DNA from: Spiroplasma endosymbiont of Amphimallon solstitiale
GTDB lineage: Bacteria; Bacillota_I; Bacilli_A; Mycoplasmatales; VBWQ01
Length of the DNA: 64,000 nt
Direction of reading: 5' to 3'
Assembly: GCF_964030965.1 (NCBI RefSeq)
Contig: NZ_OZ034999.1
Span: 1,054,001 to 1,118,000, forward strand
Shown here: positions 53,639 to 64,000 of the stretch, piece after piece
Layout of the letters: each line of letters starts with the position of its first letter
Position numbering within the stretch: position 1 is the stretch's first letter
Position numbers and translations under genes: made by a program
Notes under the pieces: model-generated
Seen by the model: the letters and a program-made list of their open reading frames with translations, nothing else
Told to the model about the DNA's origin: nothing
Databases searched by the model: none

Positions 53639-53908
53639 ATGAATGTAGAAATAATTGGTTGATTAGCAGTTGCTGTAAATAGTTTTATATTTTTACCTCA
53701 AATTATAAAAATTATTAAAACAAAAAGAGTACGTGATTTATCGTTTTTCATGTTATTAATTCAATTATTATCTTGTTTTTTATGAATAATTTATGGAATA
53801 TTTATAAAAAATTGAGAAGTTGTAAGTTTAGATTCAATAATTTTAATATCTACAATTATTATGTTAGTTTTTAAATTAAATATTCATTATAAAGAACCAT
53901 ATAAATAG
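53639..53908 (+). CDS. SemiSWEET-type sugar transporter
   Basis: 89 residues behind an excellent AAAGGAGG site. Three membrane helices: EIIGWLAVAVNSFIFLPQII, with the PQ motif, then KTKRVRDLSFFMLLIQLLSC and the third IILISTIIMLVFKL; also LWIIYG. This is the SemiSWEET pattern (one three-helix bundle, working as a dimer to carry sugars down their gradient). On an integrated plasmid of a phloem-living organism it could pass sucrose or glucose. Sequence and length fit well; substrate unknown. Followed by its own terminator. Confidence 0.82.
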
Positions 53909-53933
53909 ACCACCATAATTATGGTGGTCTATT
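53906..53933 (+). terminator. Terminator after SemiSWEET gene
   Basis: AGACCACCAT and ATGGTGGTCT form a perfect 10-bp stem around AATT. Confidence 0.75.
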
Positions 53934-53937
53934 TATA

Positions 53938-54030
53938 TTAAAAACTTTTCTTTTTAACAAACCGTTCTTTTTTAAAAAATTTCCAAAATAAACTTCATCT
54001 AGAACTTAAATTTCTTACAAATGTTTTCAT
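53938..54030 (-). CDS. Possible 30-residue cationic peptide
   Basis: ATG at 54030 behind AAGGAGTTGA; MKTFVRNLSSRWSLFWKFFK then a run of basic residues, TAA. An amphipathic cationic helix by composition. The good ribosome site is the only support; it lies next to the IS256 end, so it could be a chance ORF. Confidence 0.35.
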
Positions 54031-54095
54031 AAAAAATCAACTCCTTGAAATAAAGAGGCTTTTTAGAAATCTGTGTATCTTTGTTTTACAAAGTA

Positions 54096-55529
54096 CTAGT
54101 TCAGATTAATTCTGTCTTCAAATTTTATCATAAAATGAGCAATTGCTGTATTTCAATTTTGAATAGGCAATGTTCATTTTTTTGTTATATTTTCAATTGC
54201 TAAATAAAATATTTTAAAAACTGACATATCATTAGGAAAAGCTTTTTTGTTTCTAATAACTTTTCGTAATTGACTATTAACAGATTCAATAGCATTTGTT
54301 GTATAAATTACTCTTTTGATTTCTGCAGGATAACTAATAAAAATCATCAAATTTTCTCAATTTTTATATCAAGATTTGGCAATTTGGGGATATTGTTTAT
54401 TTCATTTACTTTCAAATGATTCTAAAGCTTGCATTGCTTGTTCTTCACTACATGCACTATAAATTGGTTTTAAATCTGTAACTAGAGTTTTTCGATGTTT
54501 GTATGAAACATATTTTAAACTATTTCGAATTTGATGAACAATGCATAATTGATGTTCTGTTTTAGGATAAACTGCTTGTATTGCTTCTGACATGCCTGTT
54601 AAATTATCACTACAAGCAATCAAAATATCATTTAAGCCTCGATTTTTCATTTCTGTGAAATTAGCTAATCAAAATTTAGCACCTTCATTTTCACTAATTC
54701 ATAAGCCTAAAACATCTTTTTTACCTTCTAAATCAACTCCTAATGCTATATAAACTGATTTATTAATAATCCGTTTATCTTGTCGAACTTTAACTACTAT
54801 ACAATCAAAATAAACAATCGGATAAACGCTTTCTAATGGTCGATTTTGTCATGCTTTGACATCATCAATAACATCATCAGTAATTTGACTAATAACACTT
54901 TCACTAATATCAGCACCATGATATAACTCTTGTAACTGCATTCTAATGTCAGATAGAGTCATACCTTTTGCATATAGTGAAAGCACTTGTTGATCAAAAC
55001 CATCAAATCTTCGCTGTCTTTTTGCAACTATTACAGGAGTAAAATCACTATTGCGATCTCTTGGTACATCAATCTCAATTTTACCTTGTTGAGTTATTAA
55101 TTTTTTTGAACTTGTACCATTACGAGCATTTTCAGTATTACTATGTTGATTTTTTTCATATCCTAAATAATTTTGCATTTCAGAATTCAACATTTTTTCA
55201 ACTAAACGTTTTGTTAATTCTTTATATAAACCCCCTTCTTTAAAAACTGTTGTTAAATCTCCAGTATTTTCCTTTAATTTTGTAGAAAAGTAATGATACA
55301 TGATAAAGTGTTATTTTTAGAGAATTTTTACACTAAATAATGTTACTTTTAACAAATTTTTAATTAAAAATAATATTTTAAGTGTAAATTGATGAATAAT
55401 TTTTGGTCATCCATACTTTTCTACATAATTAAAAGTATTTTCTAATAATAAATCTACTGCTTTTGATATTGGATCATTATTATTAATATTTTGTTTTTTA
55501 GCCATCTGTAACTCACTCTTTCTAGTCAT
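54096..55529 (-). pseudogene. IS256 transposase split by a MITE
   Basis: The first 32 codons (from 55529) end at the MITE. The MITE gives ATG 55301 and the chimeric start [10 protein letters not shown], which continues [14 protein letters not shown] to the natural stop, 401 residues with all catalytic acids. As in copy 2, only the extreme N-terminus is replaced. Confidence 0.88.
55272..55434 (+). repeat. MITE copy 11 (in IS256 copy 4)
   Basis: 163 bp; target duplication GTATTTTC at 55264-55271 and 55435-55442. Confidence 0.93.
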
Positions 55530-55562
55530 TTAATTATATTTACTAGAATTAATTAAACATAG

Positions 55563-56588
55563 TTATTTTTGTAAGTTACACAGATTACTAAACATTGCCC
55601 AAGATTTAGCAATTTGGGGATATTGTTTATTTCATTTACTTTCAAATGATTCTAAAGCTTGCATTGCTTGTTCTTCACTACATGCACTATAAATTGGTTT
55701 TAAATCTGTAACTAGAGTTTTTCGATGTTTGTATGAAACATATTTTAAACTATTTCGAATTTGATGAACAATGCATAATTGATGTTCTGTTTTAGGATAA
55801 ACTGCTTGTATTGCTTCTGACATGCCTGTTAAATTATCACTACAAGCAATCAAAATATCATTTAAGCCTCGATTTTTCATTTCTGTGAAATTAGCTAATC
55901 AAAATTTAGCACCTTCATTTTCACTAATTCATAAGCCTAAAACATCTTTTTTACCTTCTAAATCAACTCCTAATGCTATATAAACTGATTTATTAATAAT
56001 CCGTTTATCTTGTCGAACTTTAACTACTATACAATCAAAATAAACAATCGGATAAACGCTTTCTAATGGTCGATTTTGTCATGCTTTGACATCATCAATA
56101 ACATCATCAGTAATTTGACTAATAACACTTTCACTAATATCAGCACCATGATATAACTCTTGTAACTGCATTCTAATGTCAGATAGAGTCATACCTTTTG
56201 CATATAGTGAAAGCACTTGTTGATCAAAACCATCAAATCTTCGCTGTCTTTTTGCAACTATTACAGGAGTAAAATCACTATTGCGATCTCTTGGTACATC
56301 AATCTCAATTTTACCTTGTTGAGTTATTAATTTTTTTGAACTTGTACCATTACGAGCATTTTCAGTATTACTATGTTGATTTTTTTCATATCCTAAATAA
56401 TTTTGCATTTCAGAATTCAACATTTTTTCAACTAAACGTTTTGTTAATTCTTTATATAAACCCCCTTCTTTAAAAACTGTTGTTAAATCTTCAGTATTTT
56501 CTAATAATAAATCTACTGCTTTTGATATTGGATCATTATTATTAATATTTTGTTTTTTAGCCATCTGTAACTCACTCTTTCTAGTCAT
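55563..56588 (-). pseudogene. IS256 transposase, C-terminus lost
   Basis: Intact from MTRKSELQ to YPQIAKSW (about 330 residues, two of three catalytic acids), then runs into the end of copy 4 as AMFSNLCNLQK and stops. The third acidic residue is missing, so it is inactive. Confidence 0.88.
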
Positions 56589-56658
56589 TTAATTATATTT
56601 ACTAGAATTAATTAAACATAGTTATTTTTGTAAGTTACACAGATTACTAAACATTGCC
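55600..56658 (-). mobile_element. IS256-family element, copy 5, 3' end lost
   Basis: Left end at 56658 intact; the sequence stops inside the transposase gene at 55600, directly at the outer end of copy 4. Confidence 0.9.
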
Positions 56659-56732
56659 AAAGTTTGAGATTTAGATGGTTTAAATTCTTCTATTGTTGAA
56701 CAACCACCTGCTTGGCGATTAATAAATTCTTC

Positions 56733-56895
56733 CTTTAATTTTGTAGAAAAGTAATGATACATGATAAAGTGTTATTTTTAGAGAATTTTTACACTAAATA
56801 ATGTTACTTTTAACAAATTTTTAATTAAAAATAATATTTTAAGTGTAAATTGATGAATAATTTTTGGTCATCCATACTTTTCTACATAATTAAAA
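56733..56895 (+). repeat. MITE copy 12
   Basis: 163 bp; target duplication AATTCTTC at 56725-56732 and 56896-56903. Confidence 0.93.
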
Positions 56896-57533
56896 AATTC
56901 TTCTGTTTCATATTCATAACTTAAATATACATCTATGCTTTTATAATATCTTTTTAAATCATTAAAAGTTTTGATTAATAATGTAGGGTCTAAATAATCT
57001 TTAAAATTAATATTTATTTCTAATGGTTTGATTTTAGGAAATACATTTTCTACTCATGAATCATAGTCTCATATTAATTTATATTGTGTATGAGTAAATA
57101 TATGATTTTCTGGTATATTAACTTCTATACTTGGATTTTTAGGAATTATTACAATTTGTTTTGCTATATTTTGTGGACTTGGTGGTAATATTTTTGCTGG
57201 ATAACTAAAAGTAGTTTTTTCACTTTCTTCATATTCATCATGATTTAATTTATATAACGTTGTTCAATTAAAAGCATTTCCAGTTAAATAACCCATATTA
57301 TTATAACGAAATTGTGCAATTGATATTTCATTATAATCACCTTGATAAGTAAAAGGATTATCACTATAAAATGTATGTCTTTCTTCACCTTGATGTAAAC
57401 TTTGTGTAACAATTGTATCAATAATATAAGCATAATTTGAACCGTCAATTACTCCATTTGCAGTAGGATTTCATTGACAATCTTTATCTTCATTTGTAAA
57501 TGGTGAAGCAATATCTAAAAATTCAGTATCTTC

Positions 57534-57696
57534 TTTTAATTATGTAGAAAAGTATGGATGACCAAAAATTATTCATCAATTTACACTTAAAATATTATTT
57601 TTAATTAAAAATTTGTTAAAAGTAACATTATTTAGTGTAAAAATTCTCTAAAAATAACACTTTATCATGTATCATTACTTTTCTACAAAATTAAAG
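57534..57696 (-). repeat. MITE copy 13
   Basis: 163 bp in the opposite orientation to copy 12; target duplication GTATCTTC at 57526-57533 and 57697-57704. Confidence 0.93.
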
Positions 57697-59462
57697 GTAT
57701 CTTCTGCTAAAATATAAACTTTATTATTTTTCTTTTGTGATAAATCAACAGTTGATATTTGTTCTTTTTTAGTTAACTTCTTACCAGTAGTAGGGTCTCA
57801 TGGATAAACACTTATTCTATCACTTAATTTCATTGTCATAGCAGTTGTTGAAACATTTGCACCTAATAATTTACCAATAGTAAAATCATTATCATTTGTA
57901 AAAGCATTTAATGGAATTAAACCACCATTACCAATAATACTTTCTAAATTACTTGTAAAAAATGCTGACATAAAGCCATTAAAATATAACATTTTTTTTA
58001 TATTGTTGAGCATTTTGAGTAATAACTCAACTACTTCATATACCTAATGTTAAAGCATTTAATAATTTACCAATTAAAGGAATATCACTTAAAGCAAAAG
58101 GTAATCATTGTTGACTATCATAAGGCATTTGTATTAATGGAGAAAATACAACACTATTAAAATTTAATATTGCTGACATATATTTTTGACTTATTTTTGA
58201 ATAATCTACAGTTGGACTACCAATAATTAAATGAGTATCTGGGTCTTTATATTTAAAATTACTACTCATATCTACATTATAATTACCAGAGATATTATTT
58301 ATATTTCATTCACTATCTCAAAAAAATTTAGCTTCTCCTACTGATGTACCATTACTTAATCTTGCTTTATCTTTATCAAAAGAAAGCATACCTTTAAAAT
58401 CTTTTGTTACAAATAAATTATCTTGAAAATTTAATGAAGTTTTTAATCATTCTGTAAAATTTTTAAAATTAGTAAATCCAGTAGGTTGTGCATTCATAAT
58501 ATTATAAAATGTAGTTTCTGGATGACTACTTGTTGTTATTTTATCATTTATTCCAGCAAGTAAACCACCATTATTTTTAATATTAGTTGTAGATTTTTCA
58601 TTATTACCAGCAATAAATAATCTTCTTGAAGCAAATACTTTACTTTCAAATATTTCTTCATTATTTTGTTGAATAGGCTCTTGTCCTTGAATTATTGGTC
58701 TTCCATAATAATAACAACTTGATAATAATTCTAATCCATATGATTGTCTATGACTATATCTTACTCCTATATCACGCATTAAAGTACGATTTAAGGTTAC
58801 TTTTCCTTTTTCAATAGTAGGGGAAAGCATAACCACTACCCGAGCTTGCATATTGTACAAAATCAAGTGTATTTTGACGAGTAGAAACTACTCTATCATT
58901 TAAACTACTAAAAGTTAAAACTTGCATACTAAATGCACCATTATAAGGACTATAATAATTTGTTACATTTGAAATATATAATAATTGTCTATCTTGATTT
59001 TTACCACTATTACCACCAATATTTTCATTTTCATCATTAAATACAACAAAAAATTGTAAATAATCATCAATTGTAATATGTTCTTCAAACATTACTAAAG
59101 TATATTGTCTTTTTGTTTGTACTGTTTTAAATATTTGATTATTTGGTAAATTACTAAAATCAACACCACTTGTATCATCAATTAAATAAGCATTTCAATA
59201 ATCACCAATTTTATATTGTTTTGTATAAAATTCATCTTGTCCACTACGTTTATGAGTTATAGGGTCAATTTTACCTTTATTTTTTTGATATATTTTTGTA
59301 CTATTTTTTCAAATACATACAACTGGAGTAGTACCAGTTAATATTAATTCATATTGACCAAAATCACTAATTTTACTATTAATTGGTTTATAACCAGTTT
59401 CAGTTAAAGGAATTGCACCATTATTTATAATAAATGGAAATATTTTTCAATAACTACATCTT

Positions 59463-60824
59463 TTAATTAGCAATTGTTGTCTTTTTAATTGAAGATGTAG
59501 ATGTTTCATTAATTGAATTTGTTGATGTATCATTTTCATTTTCTCCTAATAATTTTATTTCTTCTTTATCTTCTTCCATTATTTCTTTATAATGTTTTTT
59601 TGCTTGTTGTTTTGTTACTTCATCTAATTCAGCAATAGCTTGTGTATATGATATTGTTCTATCTGCTAATCTTTGACTAATCATTTCTTGTTTTAATAAT
59701 TGGTCAGTCATAGCAATAGGTAAAAATTTAAAACTATAAGGTCTATCACCAATACCATTTCATAAATTTTCATAAATTAATAACATATCAAAAAATCTAT
59801 AAAAATAATATGAATAATGACTTATTTTAGTTTCTGTAGTTTCCATATCATTTTTATTATTAAATAATGATTTAGTTTTATTTTCATAATTTACAGCAGA
59901 AAATTCATTATAATCATACCCTGCACCATTTCAAATATCTTTTCCTAAATCATCTTTATCTAAAATATAATTACTAGCTTTAAAATCACCTTGAATAACT
60001 TCTATACCACCAGCACCAGATTTATTATATCCAGCAGTACCAACATTAACTACAATATTTTTTTTAGGATTATCAATTATTTTTCCATGTTCAATCATAT
60101 TTTTAACAGTTTCATTATCAAATGCACCAAATAAAGTAGTAACATTTAATTCTCTATCAACATTTCTTTGAGTATATGATTTATGATAATATTCAATTAA
60201 ATTTCAAACTGGATAAGTATCTGGATAAGCATTTAAAGTTGTTGAATTACCATAAAAATTAACCATTGGTAAATTTGTTATTTCTAATATTGGTAAATAA
60301 TTTCAAGGATTTTTAATTTCATAACTATATTTTGGTATTAAATTAGGTTTTAATTTTGTATGTGCTGTTCCTAAAATAATTTCTTTTTCATTTTTATCAT
60401 CATTTTTATAAGTTTCAAATCTTATTTTTCCATTTTCAGCAATTACTCAAGTTAAAGTTGCACTATCTGCTTGTTCATTTATAAAAAAGAATTCTGCACA
60501 TTGTTCTTCTTCATTATATTTAGCAACTCTACCAGCAAATGAATTAGGTAATACTTTTAAACTTGTACTATTATCTTTATAAATAATAGGCATTATATAT
60601 ACTTTTCCAAGTAAACTTTCTTGTATTCCAAATTTATATAATTTTTCAAATCATTTATCACTAATAATTTTATTAGTAAAATATTTTAAAATATTTTCTT
60701 TTTCACTATCAAATAATAAACCTTTACCTAATCATAATTTAGTTGATTTTTGAGCAATTCTCATAGGAATATCACTATATCATTCTCTTCTATTACAAGA
60801 AAGATATTCTAATGGATTATTCAT
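59463..60824 (-). CDS. Phage portal protein
   Basis: 453 residues, intact. ATG at 60824, 2 bases past the terminase stop. MNNPLEYLSCNRREWYSDIP, then the portal-type stretch GIQESLLGKVYIMPIIYKDN, YLPILEITNLPMVNFYGNST, NLIEYYHKSYTQRNVDRELN and, near the end, QLLKQEMISQRLADRTISY with a helical acidic tail. The terminase-portal order is standard for tailed phages. It is unrelated in detail to the portal-like gene at 12202, so the two phage segments carry different packaging modules. The only phage gene here without a lesion. Confidence 0.72.
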
Positions 60825-60826
60825 TT

Positions 60827-62307
60827 TTATCACTCTCCAAATTTATTTTTATTAATTAATAATTCATTATTAATATTATTAATTAATCATTTCATTTTAT
60901 GCATTGAAGCATACATTCTTGCATCTCAACAATTATCATATAAATCAAGCATTTGTGGTTCATTATTTGAATTTTCTAATTTAGATTTTGCTAATCATTG
61001 CATTTTTGATAATTCTTCATGTGTATTAGGACATCTTTTTCAATTAATACTTAATATACCTTAATATACCTTTAATCATACAAATAGTATCTCAATCAAT
61101 TCTATCTCTTAAATACATTGTAGTTTTATCTACTGGAGTAAAATATAATCAATTAATTTTTCTTTTTTCTACTTCTTTTTTTAAAATATCAATTACAGCT
61201 AATCCACCACTACCATAATCAACATAACAAGTAAATCCAAATTTCATTGCTTGAAATTTAATACTTTCATCTAAATAATAATCAATAATATTATTTGCTA
61301 ATTCATATGTATCTTTAAATTTCATTATTGCATTACTATGATAAAATTCACTTTCTTGATGTATTCTTCTAGTTTTTTCATTTTCACCAATAAAACATAA
61401 AATAGCAACAGTAGGATGAGCTTGTGAACTTGTAGCAAAACCTAAATCTAAACCACCAACTATTTCATTAACATTAAAATCTAATTCAGTTTTAAGTTTA
61501 TCTAAATATCTTGCAAATATAGAACCAGTTAAAACACTAGGTACACCATAATATCAACTTTGTGCTTTAATAGGATCAAGTATTTTTAATTCTTCTAAAT
61601 CATTAATTTTATCTTGTTTTAAATTATGTTCATTTAATTTTCAATTTGAATAATGAAATAATTTAAAAATATTATTATCAAATACTGATTTAATTTGTTC
61701 ATTATTTTCTTTCATTAAATTTAAATTAAAAGGTACAATTTTATTCATATATTCAATAAAATATTGATAAATATTATCTGGATTACAACTTCTAATTTTA
61801 ATAGTTTTTTTTAGCATTACCTAATGCAAATGTAATTGCTTGAAATTCTGCTTGACTAAATTCATTTGCTTCTTCACATCATTCAATTGCTAAATCAAAA
61901 CCTTTTATTTCACTACGAGAAAGACCTTTAAGTGGTATTCTATCATTACTATTACTATATACACCCATAACTCTAATAAATGATTTTGAACCTTTAAAAC
62001 GAAAATCTGCTTGTTTATTTGGATATTTTAAAGTAAAATCTTTATAATCAAAACTAATATTAATTAAAGCTTCATCAATTTCTTTTGTTAATTCATTAAT
62101 ATCTTTATTTAATTTTCTAAAACAATATATAGCAATTGATTTATTAACTTTAATTGAAATTGCTATTAATATTGCTAATTCTTCTGCAATACTATATGTT
62201 TTACTTGAATATCTACTTCCACTTAAATTATATTCACTATGAGTAAAATCACTTTTATTTAATAATCAATAACTAATTTCATGTAAATAAGTAAATTCTT
62301 TATTCAT
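60827..62307 (-). pseudogene. Phage terminase large subunit, two frameshifts
   Basis: Packaging motor. The N-terminal ATPase has SGSRYSSKTYSIAEELAI (Walker A variant) and DLAIEWCEEANEFSQAEF (Walker B region), and the nuclease half has VGGLDLGFATSSQAHPTV and CYVDYGSGGLAVIDIL. A T8 run at 61805-61812 (one extra base) and a 10-bp tandem duplication of TTAATATACC at 61051-61070 break the frame. The ORF would be about 490 residues, normal for the family. It starts at 62307, right after the fibre stop. Confidence 0.75.
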
Positions 62308-62311
62308 AATA

Positions 62312-62565
62312 TTATTCTTGTAATTCTTCTAATTTTCATACATTACCTTTTAAATTACCTTTTCCACTATAAATAGTAATCAATTTAGCATGTTGAACTG
62401 ATAAAATTACTATATTAACACTATCATTAAAGGTTTGTATTGGTACACCAGCAATTTTGTTATCCGTTATAATAAATTTTTGAATAGTATAAACTGGATT
62501 ATATATACTTCAAGAATAATAAACTCTATAATGTTTATTAACTATAAAATTATAAGTAATTTGTC
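62312..62565 (-). pseudogene. C-terminal end of a phage fibre protein
   Basis: About 83 codons, QITYNFIVNKHYRVYYSWS to GNVWKLEELQE and TAA, nearly identical in DNA to 11800-12056. The 5' part is replaced by an IS256 fragment. Where the other copy is followed by a small membrane-protein gene, this is followed by the terminase. Confidence 0.75.
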
Positions 62566-62759
62566 GAGGCTTTTTAGAAATCTGTGTATCTTTGTTTTAC
62601 AAAGTACTAGTTTAGATTAATTCTGTCTTCAAATTTTATCATAAAATGAGCAATTGCTGTATTTCAATTTTGAATAGGCAATGTTCATTTTTTTGTTATA
62701 TTTTCAATTGCTAAATAAAATATTTTAAAAACTGACATATCATTAGGAAAAGCTTTTTT
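62566..62759 (-). mobile_element. IS256 3'-end fragment
   Basis: 194 bp identical (one or two changes) to the right end of IS256, directly followed by another copy in the same orientation at 62760. Confidence 0.9.
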
Positions 62760-64000
62760 GAGGCTTTTTAGAAATCTGTGTATCTTTGTTTTACAAAGTA
62801 CTAGTTCAGATTAATTCTGTCTTCAAATTTTATCATAAAATGAGCAATTGCTGTATTTCAATTTTGAATAGGCAATGTTCATTTTTTTGTTATATTTTCA
62901 ATTGCTAAATAAAATATTTTAAAAACTGACATATCATTAGGAAAAGCTTTTTTGTTTCTAATAACTTTTCGTAATTGACTATTAACAGATTCAATAGCAT
63001 TTGTTGTATAAATTACTCTTTTGATTTCTGCAGGATAACTAATAAAAATCATCAAATTTTCTCAATTTTTATATCAAGATTTAGCAATTTGGGGATATTG
63101 TTTATTTCATTTACTTTCAAATGATTCTAAAGCTTGCATTGCTTGTTCTTCACTACATGCACTATAAATTGGTTTTAAATCTGTAACTAGAGTTTTTCGA
63201 TGTTTGTATGAAACATATTTTAAACTATTTCGAATTTGATGAACAATGCATAATTGATGTTCTGTTTTAGGATAAACTGCTTGTATTGCTTCTGACATGC
63301 CTGTTAAATTATCACTACAAGCAATCAAAATATCATTTAAGCCTCGATTTTTCATTTCTGTGAAATTAGCTAATCAAAATTTAGCACCTTCATTTTCACT
63401 AATTCATAAGCCTAAAACATCTTTTTTACCTTCTAAATCAACTCCTAATGCTATATAAACTGATTTATTAATAATCCGTTTATCTTGTCGAACTTTAACT
63501 ACTATACAATCAAAATAAACAATCGGATAAACGCTTTCTAATGGTCGATTTTGTCATGCTTTGACATCATCAATAACATCATCAGTAATTTGACTAATAA
63601 CACTTTCACTAATATCAGCACCATGATATAACTCTTGTAACTGCATTCTAATGTCAGATAGAGTCATACCTTTTGCATATAGTGAAAGCACTTGTTGATC
63701 AAAACCATCAAATCTTCGCTGTCTTTTTGCAACTATTACAGGAGTAAAATCACTATTGCGATCTCTTGGTACATCAATCTCAATTTTACCTTGTTGAGTT
63801 ATTAATTTTTTTGAACTTGTACCATTACGAGCATTTTCAGTATTACTATGTTGATTTTTTTCATATCCTAAATAATTTTGCATTTCAGAATTCAACATTT
63901 TTTCAACTAAACGTTTTGTTAATTCTTTATATAAACCCCCTTCTTTAAAAACTGTTGTTAAATCTTCAGTATTTTCTAATAATAAATCTACTGCTTTTGA
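62760..64000 (-). mobile_element. IS256-family element, copy 6, continues past window
   Basis: Right end GAGGCTTTTTAGAAATCTG at 62760 intact. The left end lies outside the window. Confidence 0.9.
62801..64000 (-). CDS. IS256-family transposase, N-terminus outside window
   Basis: About 400 codons in one frame, from [13 protein letters not shown] at the window edge to FEDRINLN and TAG. All three catalytic residues are present ([24 protein letters not shown]). No MITE. Probably functional. Confidence 0.9.

Larger units (their letters stand above)
54055..55599 (-). mobile_element. IS256-family element, copy 4, with MITE
   Basis: Both ends present (GAGGCTTTTTAGAAATCTG at 54055 and TTACTAAACATTGCC at 55599). 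It abuts the truncated copy 5 in the same orientation with no 8-bp duplication. Confidence 0.9.
56659..59473 (-). pseudogene. Long phage structural protein, two MITEs, two frameshifts, truncated
   Basis: Begins near a TTG at 59473 overlapping the portal stop; the weak start is uncertain. The sequence KIFPFIINNGAIPLTETGY, YELILTGTTPVVCIWKN, TLVMFEEHITIDDYLQFFVV, RNRTLMRDIGVRYSHRQSYG-like and FNSVVFSPLIQMPYD is beta-rich, with a hydrophobic patch (LPFALSDIPLIGKLLNALT). One extra C in a C4 run (about 58822) and one extra A in an A8 run (about 57993) shift the frame; MITEs sit at 57534 and 56733, and IS256 copy 5 removes the end. More than 850 residues when whole. Probably a tail or coat protein from its place after the portal. 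Confidence 0.5.

Overview
The window is about 75% A+T, and conserved proteins read through only if TGA codes for tryptophan (genetic code 4). Together with the gene content (a Gram-positive PolC, a SARP-type adhesin, plasmid Rep/ParA genes, very many insertion sequences) this points to a Spiroplasma of the Citri clade, probably S. citri or a close relative. The species is inferred from gene families, not proven here.

Layout. (1) 1-10772 is chromosome: cdsA (cut by the window edge), rseP, a class II aldolase-like pseudogene, a Pr6Pr-type membrane protein and polC, interrupted by an IS30 that itself carries an IS1595-like element. (2) 10974-22480 is a decayed tailed-phage region on the plus strand: fibre tail, small membrane protein, portal, two structural ORFs, two minus-strand cargo genes, capsid and an adaptor/fibre protein. 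It ends at an IS256-type element. (3) 24157-35472 returns to the chromosome: lemA, radC (broken), a peptide gene with a double-glycine leader, nif3-like, rpoD, dnaG, glyS and recO (broken). (4) 35469-54030 looks like an integrated plasmid. It has two divergently oriented replication modules (iterons plus a Rep_3-like initiator, one truncated and one with its ATG changed to ATA), ssb, a NUDIX-like protein, a SARP-like surface adhesin, other surface proteins, a ParA/CopG partition locus with palindromic repeats, a MazF-like protein, a HMG-box protein, a small RNA gene with a consensus promoter, and a SemiSWEET sugar transporter. (5) 56659-62565 is a second decayed tailed-phage segment on the minus strand (fibre end, terminase, portal, long structural protein), flanked by IS256 copies.

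Mobile DNA dominates. There are three full IS30 copies of one kind plus a remnant, one truncated IS30 of another kind, two IS5, two IS1595-like elements, six IS256-type copies or fragments plus one short end piece, and thirteen copies of a 163-bp MITE. The MITE shares its ends with the IS1595-like element, makes 8-bp target duplications, and in one orientation supplies an outward-facing ATG to the gene it splits.

Most notable are a eukaryote-like HMG-box protein next to the plasmid partition genes, a 75-nt RNA gene antisense to that same operon, and the IS/MITE family with its open reading frames. Long core genes (polC, rpoD, dnaG, glyS) are intact, whereas almost every phage gene has a homopolymer frameshift, so the decay looks real rather than a sequencing artefact.
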